Part shown: one piece after another, positions 59,171 to 64,000 of the stretch
Layout: each line of letters begins with the position of its first letter
How positions within the stretch are numbered: position 1 is the stretch's first letter
Source of the DNA: UBA9611 sp965237595
Lineage (GTDB): Bacteria > Chloroflexota > Dehalococcoidia > Lucifugimonadales > UBA3495
Direction of reading: 5' to 3'
Assembly (NCBI GenBank): GCA_965237595.1
Contig: CBDEFY010000001.1
Coordinates: 310,001-374,000, forward strand
Length of the DNA stretch: 64,000 nt
Notes under the pieces: generated by a model
Told to the model about the DNA's origin: nothing
What the model saw: only the letters and a program-made list of their open reading frames with translations
Databases searched by the model: none
Translations under genes and position numbers: made by a program

Positions 59171-60439
59171 ACGCCTAAATCCCGGCCCGATTCCCCGTCA
59201 AACCGTATCTCCCTGGACCAAGTCGCCCGCGGCGTCAGCGGAGGCCAACTGGCGGTGTTCCGGTCCCTGAGACGCCGGGCCAATTCTGACAGCCTTCCCG
59301 TTTACATGGTTGGCGGTCCCGTCCGCGATGTCATTCTGGGCGTGCCGGTGCATGACTTGGACTTTGTCCTGTTGGGTGACGCCCCCGCTTTGGCTGAGGA
59401 ACTGGCCGGGGAGCTTGGCGGCAGCGTAACGGTACACCCCAGGTTCGGTACCGCCACGGTGGAGACCGGCGGCGACCGGGTGGACGTGGTCACCGCCCGC
59501 AAAGAGGTATATCCCTTCCCGGGTTCACTTCCAGAGGTCTCGGCCAGTAGCCTTGAGGACGACCTGGCCCGGCGGGATTTCTCCATCAACGCTATGGCGC
59601 TTCCCCTGTCCGGTGACTCCCCGGAGGTTATCGACCACCACGGCGGCATTCGGGACCTGGAAAGAAGGTCGGTCCGCACTCTGCAACCCGCCAGTTTCGT
59701 TGACGACCCCACCAGGATGCTGCGGGCCGTGCGGTACCAGCAAAGGCTGGGTTTTCGAATTGCCGAGAGCACCTTGTCCGAACTGAAAGAATCGTTGGAC
59801 GGAGGTCACGCAGCGGCGGTGACCGGGGACCGCTGGCGGCAGGAACTTCAAAAAATCTTCGATGAAGACCAGGCTGTTGAAATGCTGCTGCTGGCTATGG
59901 AACTGGGGGTGCTGGCGGCGGTCCATCCCGCGCTGTCTGATGGCCAAGCCCTGGCCCGTTTGGCCGCTGAGCATAGCCCGGAACCATCGAGCCTGAGTCC
60001 AATGGATTATCTTGCGGCCTTGGTCGCGCCTCTAACCGCCGCCGAGGGCGAAACGGTGAGCCGCCGGCTGAACTTGCCCGCTGCCTGGGCGCAGATGGTA
60101 CGTGATACTATTGCACTAAGAGAATTGACTGCGGCCCTCTCCGGCCCGTCGGTAAAGCCCTCGGCCGTCTGCCGGGCGCTGGACGGGTTGGACCCCGACG
60201 CGATTGCGGCGTCGGCGCGGTTCTCCCAGGACCCCGGGGTTGCCGAGCGGCTTCGCCAATACCTGGGCGAGTGGCGGTTGATTGGACCGGCGTTGACCGG
60301 CGACGACCTGCTGGCAATGGGCGTGCCCCCTGGCCCCAAGATCGGGGAGGTCCTCCGCGAACTGAACTCGGCGAAACAGGACGGCCTGGTCGGCGGCGAA
60401 GATGAAGAGCGGGCCCTGGTGAATCAGATTATCTCGTGA
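59171..60439 (+). CDS. cca: CCA tRNA nucleotidyltransferase / poly(A) polymerase family (apparent ACG start)
   Basis: Adds or repairs the 3' CCA of tRNAs. The head domain has YMVGGPVRDVILGVPVHDLD and FVLLG, then the RRDFSINAMAL motif, DPTRMLRAVRYQQRLGF, and helical neck and body domains. There is no good ATG/GTG/TTG at the right place: GTG 59255 would remove about 28 residues. An ACG at 59171 lies 5 nt after AGGAGG and just downstream of a TATAAT box, so I take it as the start, giving 422 residues. That is consistent with tRNA-Thr(TGT), which lacks an encoded CCA. Whether it is a CCA-adding enzyme or a poly(A) polymerase cannot be decided here. Confidence 0.88.
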   Translation, partial: TPKSRPDSPSNRISLDQVARGVSGGQLAVFRSLRRRANSDSLPVYMVGGPVRDVILGVPVHDLDFVLLGDAPALAEELAGELGGSVTVHPRFGTATVETGGDRVDVVTARKEVYPFPGSLPEVSASSLEDDLARRDFSINAMALPLSGDSPEVIDHHGGIRDLERRSVRTLQPASFVDDPTRMLRAVRYQQRLGFRIAESTLSELKESLDGGHAAAVTGDRWRQELQKIFDEDQAVEMLLLAMELGVLAAVHPALSDGQALARLAAEHSPEPSSLSPMDYLAALVAPLTAAEGETVSRRLNLPAAWAQMVRDTIALRELTAALSGPSVKPSAVCRALDGLDPDAIAASARFSQDPGVAERLRQYLGEWRLIGPALTGDDLLAMGVPPGPKIGEVLRELNSAKQDGLVGGEDEERALVNQIIS

Positions 60440-60458
60440 GGGAGTTGATCTCCGGAAA

Positions 60459-60704
60459 ATGGCAGAACAGATGGGCGTCCCCGAGAATCTGGAAACCCCC
60501 GAGAACGAACTGGAGTCCTGCGTCATCTGCGGCGAGGCCTTGGACGGGATCCAGGAGACCTCCTGCCAGATGTGCGGCGGGAAGTTCCACCAACCATGGA
60601 GCCAGGACAGCGACGTGCCCCAATGCGGCCGCATCGGCAGCCACGAGGACGCCCTGGCCATCGTATTCCTCTGCGACGACTGCTACTATGGCCGCCGCCC
60701 CTAG
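60459..60704 (+). CDS. small zinc-ribbon protein
   Basis: An 81-residue acidic protein with several metal-binding pairs: ESCVICGEALDG, TSCQMCGGKFHQPW and FLCDDCYYGRRP, each CxxC, plus a histidine and the cysteine in PQCGRIG. It may bind two zinc ions in a RING/PHD-like cross-brace. It lies 19 nt after cca on the same strand. I do not recognise a named family. Confidence 0.7.
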   Translation: MAEQMGVPENLETPENELESCVICGEALDGIQETSCQMCGGKFHQPWSQDSDVPQCGRIGSHEDALAIVFLCDDCYYGRRP

Positions 60705-60780
60705 CCAAACCCTGGTGCCCCTTTCCCCAAAAAGCTGATAGCTGACGGCTGACAGCTCGTCCCCCAAGGAGAACTCGGCC

Positions 60781-61821
60781 ATGCAAGCAGTGTATATCGA
60801 AGCCCACGGCGGCCCCGAGGTCATGACCTACGGCGAGCGCCCGGAACCCCAAGTTGGGCCGGGCGAGGTCAAAATCAGGGTGAAGGCCACCGCCCTTAAC
60901 CGCCTGGACCTCTACACCAGGGACGGCGGCCGTGGATTGGAGCGAGAATTTCCCCCGCCCTTGATTCTCGGCGGGGACTGCGCCGGTGAGATTGTGGAAT
61001 GCGGCGATGGTGTGGCCGGACTCAAGCCCGGCGACCGGGTGGTGGTCAATCCCCGGCTCAGTTGCATGCAGTGCGCACCGTGCCTGGCGGGCCAGGACGA
61101 CCTGTGCCGCCGGTCCCGGTTCTTGGGCAGCGCCGTCGACGGGAGCTACGCGGAGTACGTCTCCATCCCGGCGGCCAACGCCCACCTGTTGGCGGACAGC
61201 GTGTCCTTTGTACAGGCCGCCGCAGCCCCAACCACCTATCTGCCGATGTGGAACATGCTGGTGCGGCGGCTACAACTGAAACCGTGGCAGACCGTTCTGG
61301 TGCTCTCCGCCTCCGCCGGCGTCGGCACCGCCGCCATCCAGATGGCCAAAGACGTCATCGGGGCCTCGGTCATCGCCACCACCAGCAGCCCCGAGAAAGC
61401 GGCCAAGGCGGCAGAATTAGGCGCCGACGTAGTCATCAACTACAAAGAGGAAGACATCAGAGAGAGGGTGCGGGAGATTACCGGGGGGGCCGGTGTCGAT
61501 TGCGTCGTCGACCATGTGGGGGCCGACTTCTTCGGGCCGGCATTTGCCTCGCTCCGCACCGGTGGGCGCTACGGCATCTGCGGGGCCACCACCGGGCTGC
61601 GTACCGAGTTGCACTTGGGCCAGCTATTTACCCAGCAGAAAGAGATTTACGGTGTGTACATGGGGACCAAAGAGGACATGCGGGAGATTGTGGAGATGCT
61701 GAACCGGGGCGCGGTCAGGCCGGTGGTCGACCGGACCTTCCCGTTGGCTGAGGCCGCCGCCGCCCATCAAGCCATGGAAGAGACGAGTTTCTTTGGCAAG
61801 TTGTTGCTGACGCAGGGGTAG
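60781..61821 (+). CDS. zinc-binding alcohol dehydrogenase / quinone oxidoreductase family protein
   Basis: A 346-residue medium-chain dehydrogenase/reductase. The catalytic part has GPGEVKIRVKATALNRLDLY, GGDCAGEIVECGDGVAGLKP and a structural zinc site with four cysteines in LSCMQCAPCLAGQDDLCRR. The nucleotide-binding loop is SASAGVGTAAIQMAKDVIG, and the end KLLLTQG is typical. The family reduces quinones, enones or alcohols with NADPH. It starts at ATG 60781 after AAGGAG. Its 3' 198 nt are overlapped on the other strand by the run-on end of the recombinase gene. Confidence 0.9.
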   Translation: MQAVYIEAHGGPEVMTYGERPEPQVGPGEVKIRVKATALNRLDLYTRDGGRGLEREFPPPLILGGDCAGEIVECGDGVAGLKPGDRVVVNPRLSCMQCAPCLAGQDDLCRRSRFLGSAVDGSYAEYVSIPAANAHLLADSVSFVQAAAAPTTYLPMWNMLVRRLQLKPWQTVLVLSASAGVGTAAIQMAKDVIGASVIATTSSPEKAAKAAELGADVVINYKEEDIRERVREITGGAGVDCVVDHVGADFFGPAFASLRTGGRYGICGATTGLRTELHLGQLFTQQKEIYGVYMGTKEDMREIVEMLNRGAVRPVVDRTFPLAEAAAAHQAMEETSFFGKLLLTQG

Positions 61822-63324
61822 GGGTGGTTCGACAAGCTCACCACGACGTGTACGCAATTGATTAGAGCTGTCTTCCAAAGGGATTATCGTCTCGACCCTC
61901 ACGGTTTCATTCTCGACGGTGACACTGTCGACCAATAGTCTAAGCAGGTCTTGGCGCTCCTCGAATGACATTTTGTCCAGTCCTTCCTCGATTCGATTGC
62001 AAAAGGTCTCGAGATGCTCAAGCGCCTTTTCGGAGCCCTGCTCCGTTTCTGCCCTCCGGCTCAGGTCACGGGAAGTTCCATCCAACTCTTTAGTCCGTGC
62101 TCGTAGCTTGTCCATCTCCGTCTTGTAGCGTTTGAGGTCGATCGCCTCATTGGCGTACGCCTGAGTGAACCGGTCTTCTCGAATCCGAACCTGCTTCAGC
62201 GCCAGGTCAACCTGCCGAAGTTCATAATCCAGACTAGAACTGGTATCTGATCCTTTGAGCAGGCCTTGGTACTCATCGATCAGAATTTGTGGGTGCTGCA
62301 ACGCCTCCGCCACCGCTGCCCAGGCTGCTTTTTCAAGCGGTTCAGCAGAGATGGCGCCAGGAGAACATTTCTGCCCGGTTGACGACGAACCCCAATGGGC
62401 ACGGTTGCAACGGCACCCACTGTGGCCTCTCTTGGTGAATCCTGTGTAAGAGCCGTCACACCGAGGGCAGCGCACCAGACCACGGAGCAGATACTGGTGA
62501 CGCCGGTTGTTGCGGCCAGAGAATTGGCTGTTGGCAAGCAGTTGCGATTGTGCTGCCTGCCAGGTGACATCGTCCACCAGGGCCGGCACGGGTATCAGTA
62601 TCTCCTCCTGGCCTGATTGGCGGTAACGGTAGTTGCCTTTATAGACCGGGTTGGTCAACATCCGAAATACCGCCGTTGGCTGCCACTGAGCTGCTCCTTT
62701 TGCGGTCGCCACCCCCTCTTGGGTCAACTTCCTCGCTATGGATCTAGTACTTTGCTGATCATCCACCAACATCCGGTAAATGCGGCGGATGACCGCAGCT
62801 TGGTAATCGGAGACCTCCAACCTGGCGCGGCTGGACTCGTTCTTCTTTATCCAGCAGTACCCAAAAGGAGGGTGCCCTCCGACCAGAGCTCCCTCTCTTG
62901 CTCTCTGGAGCTTACCCCTCCTGGTCCGCTCCATGATCTTGGCCCGTTCGTACTCGGCAAAAAGTCCCTGCATCCCGAGAAGCATCCGGCTCTCCGGGGA
63001 ATCGTCCACCGGGTAGTTGAGGAACTCCACCCGCATACCCGCCTTCTCGATCTCTTCCAGGACCAGACCCTGGTAAACGGCCTTCCGAGCCAGACGATCA
63101 GGAGAGTGAAATACCACCACATCCATCTCGCCGGTCCGGAAAGCGTCCCGAAGTCCATCGAGTCCGGGGCGGTCGAGGGTAGCGCCGGAAAACCCATCGT
63201 CGACGTACTCGCCGATATTTACGTATCCCCGCACCGCTTCCAGTTGGCTCTGTATGGTCTGTTCCTTCTCTTGAAGGTCCGTGCTCACCCTGGCGAAGAT
63301 CGCGGCCCGTATCTCAGTCGGCAT
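61624..63324 (-). CDS. large serine recombinase (resolvase family), 3' end altered
   Basis: A 566-residue site-specific recombinase. The start is ATG 63324 with GGAGG upstream. The N-terminal resolvase domain has the catalytic serine in IFARVSTDLQ and the YVDDGFSGATLDRPGL and DVVVFHSPDRLARK motifs. It is followed by the recombinase domain (HPPFGYCWIKKNE), a zinc-ribbon domain (LLRGLVRCPRCDGSYTGF) and a coiled-coil region (TKELDGTSRDLSRRAETEQG). After residue 495 the family sequence stops (VETIIPLEDSSN). The frame then passes through a repeat and runs 198 nt antisense into the neighbouring reductase gene. The enzyme integrates or excises phages and other mobile DNA. Confidence 0.9.
   Translation of the reverse strand: MPTEIRAAIFARVSTDLQEKEQTIQSQLEAVRGYVNIGEYVDDGFSGATLDRPGLDGLRDAFRTGEMDVVVFHSPDRLARKAVYQGLVLEEIEKAGMRVEFLNYPVDDSPESRMLLGMQGLFAEYERAKIMERTRRGKLQRAREGALVGGHPPFGYCWIKKNESSRARLEVSDYQAAVIRRIYRMLVDDQQSTRSIARKLTQEGVATAKGAAQWQPTAVFRMLTNPVYKGNYRYRQSGQEEILIPVPALVDDVTWQAAQSQLLANSQFSGRNNRRHQYLLRGLVRCPRCDGSYTGFTKRGHSGCRCNRAHWGSSSTGQKCSPGAISAEPLEKAAWAAVAEALQHPQILIDEYQGLLKGSDTSSSLDYELRQVDLALKQVRIREDRFTQAYANEAIDLKRYKTEMDKLRARTKELDGTSRDLSRRAETEQGSEKALEHLETFCNRIEEGLDKMSFEERQDLLRLLVDSVTVENETVRVETIIPLEDSSNQLRTRRGELVEPPLPLRQQQLAKETRLFHGLMGGGGLSQREGPVDHRPDRAPVQHLHNLPHVLFGPHVHTVNLFLLGK
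61824..61846. repeat. dispersed TTCGACAAGCTCA repeat at the recombinase 3' end
   Basis: GTGGTTCGACAAGCTCACCAC followed by GA: a palindromic form of the short element also at 2043 and 5174. On the minus strand it codes RRGELVEP at the place where the recombinase should end. Confidence 0.65.
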
Positions 63325-63393
63325 CAAGTCCTCCTTCTACGGTGATGGAGCCATCACCGATGGATTATCGTGTCTAAGCCGTATCTGCGGCGG

Positions 63394-63885
63394 CTATGCC
63401 CCGTTTCTTGAAGGGCACAGAAAACAGCGGCCGTCGGGCTTGCCCCGGAGTTGGAACCCAACCACGGCACTCGCCACCTGTTCGGCAGCCTCCTCGACCC
63501 TTTCACTCGAATCGTGTAGGGGTCGACGGATCTCGCGGATGCTGATCTGCTCAACCACCCAACCGTAGTTGTCGGCCTCGGGCTCCTCGGATAATGGAGG
63601 ATTGCAGACAATCCAGTGAGCTTCGGACTCTTCATTAACCCCTGCTAGCAAAGCTTTGACCGTAGCCTCCGCCATGGGGGAAGCATGGACGTTCTCATAT
63701 CCTCTCTGCAAGAAAAGGCCGCGAGCGTGTTCGATCACGCTTTTGCGGGATATCTGGAAGCGCTGCCACCGTCTAGTCCAACCGGCCCGCCCGTCCAGGG
63801 CCTCGGCCAATCCAGAATCGTGTTCCTTCAACCCCTTCAACAGAGTACGTGACACCTGAGGGGACACTTCAATGTCCCTATCCAT
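63394..63885 (-). CDS. hypothetical protein upstream of the recombinase
   Basis: A 163-residue mainly polar protein starting MDRDIEVSPQVSRTLLKG, with a helical N-terminal half (RRWQRFQISRKSVIEHARGL) and an acidic C-terminal half ending in RCFLCPSRNGA, where CFLC is a CxxC pair. No transmembrane helix or known motif is visible. It ends 66 nt before the recombinase start and runs in the same direction, so it may belong to the same mobile element. The first 114 bp upstream to the window edge contain nothing I can assign. Confidence 0.5.
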   Translation of the reverse strand: MDRDIEVSPQVSRTLLKGLKEHDSGLAEALDGRAGWTRRWQRFQISRKSVIEHARGLFLQRGYENVHASPMAEATVKALLAGVNEESEAHWIVCNPPLSEEPEADNYGWVVEQISIREIRRPLHDSSERVEEAAEQVASAVVGFQLRGKPDGRCFLCPSRNGA

Positions 63886-64000
63886 GACTGGCGCTTTAGC
63901 GATCCCCTCCCGACCAAGAGAGCCTCCCCTCCCTGGGCCAACGCCGAACCTACTTGGTAGTCGAGCCAGTCGTCGGACTCCACGCCTGGACCGGTATTTT

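Overview
This is a 64 kb stretch of a bacterial chromosome with GC-rich coding DNA, frequent TTG/GTG starts and short intergenic regions. The gene content points to Chloroflexota, most likely a Dehalococcoidia/SAR202-type lineage. The evidence is the adjacent pair of large membrane proteins of the TIGR03663 and DUF2298 families (typical of Chloroflexi and Archaea), a kinase-ATPase-TPR family, tailed ribosomal proteins, and several families often seen in that group (MBL-fold and AhpD/CMD proteins, 3-hydroxyisobutyrate dehydrogenase-like, CocE). The taxonomic call is inference; there is no rRNA in the window.

Layout. 0-5.4 kb: the 3' part of a CocE hydrolase and a decayed protein kinase/AAA-ATPase/TPR gene. 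5.4-18.4 kb: a methyltransferase, glyA, rpsF-ssb-rpsR, a SurA-like anchored protein, hom-thrC, folE, two GNAT-type proteins, a MshA-like glycosyltransferase, a DUF502 membrane protein and a PIG-L deacetylase. 18.7-23.3 kb: DUF885, an EthD-like protein, a S41-protease-like lipoprotein that has lost its catalytic residues, and a toxin-antitoxin pair in which both genes are broken. 23.3-29.1 kb (minus strand): tRNA-Thr(TGT)-tRNA-Tyr-tRNA-Thr(GGT)-tuf-rpmG-secE-nusG-rplK-rplA-rplJ-rplL, with a clear promoter and a L10-leader-like attenuator. 29.2-35 kb: apt and an accessory block that ends in a UGSC-family selenoprotein. 35.2-41.2 kb: nuoE-nuoF-nuoG plus a ferredoxin/flavodoxin-NADP reductase-like gene. 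41.6-47.2 kb: mutS, an ArsC/Spx-like selenoprotein, a HAD-like gene and mutL. 47.2-56.5 kb (minus): a MBL-fold hydrolase, a small Tat-signal protein, an FAD oxidoreductase, a flippase-like protein and two giant membrane proteins of lipid-linked sugar type. 56.5-63.9 kb: ftsY, rnc, a DsbA-like selenoprotein, cca, a zinc-ribbon protein, an alcohol-dehydrogenase-like reductase, a large serine recombinase and an unknown gene.

The main discovery is that three unrelated thiol-redox genes (UGSC at 34300-34869, ArsC/Spx-like at 44356-44715, DsbA-like at 58336-58968) each contain one in-frame TGA exactly at the redox-active cysteine position. In each, the TGA is followed 12-16 nt later by a short stable hairpin with a G/T-containing apical loop, as expected of bacterial SECIS elements. 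Standard gene calling would split or truncate all three. The organism is therefore predicted to decode selenocysteine; selA/selB/selC/selD are not in this window.

Other themes are gene decay (kinase, toxin-antitoxin, a partly duplicated gene), small dispersed palindromic repeats that have inserted into genes and replaced gene ends, and three genes whose best-placed start codon is non-canonical (ACG, ACG, ATC).
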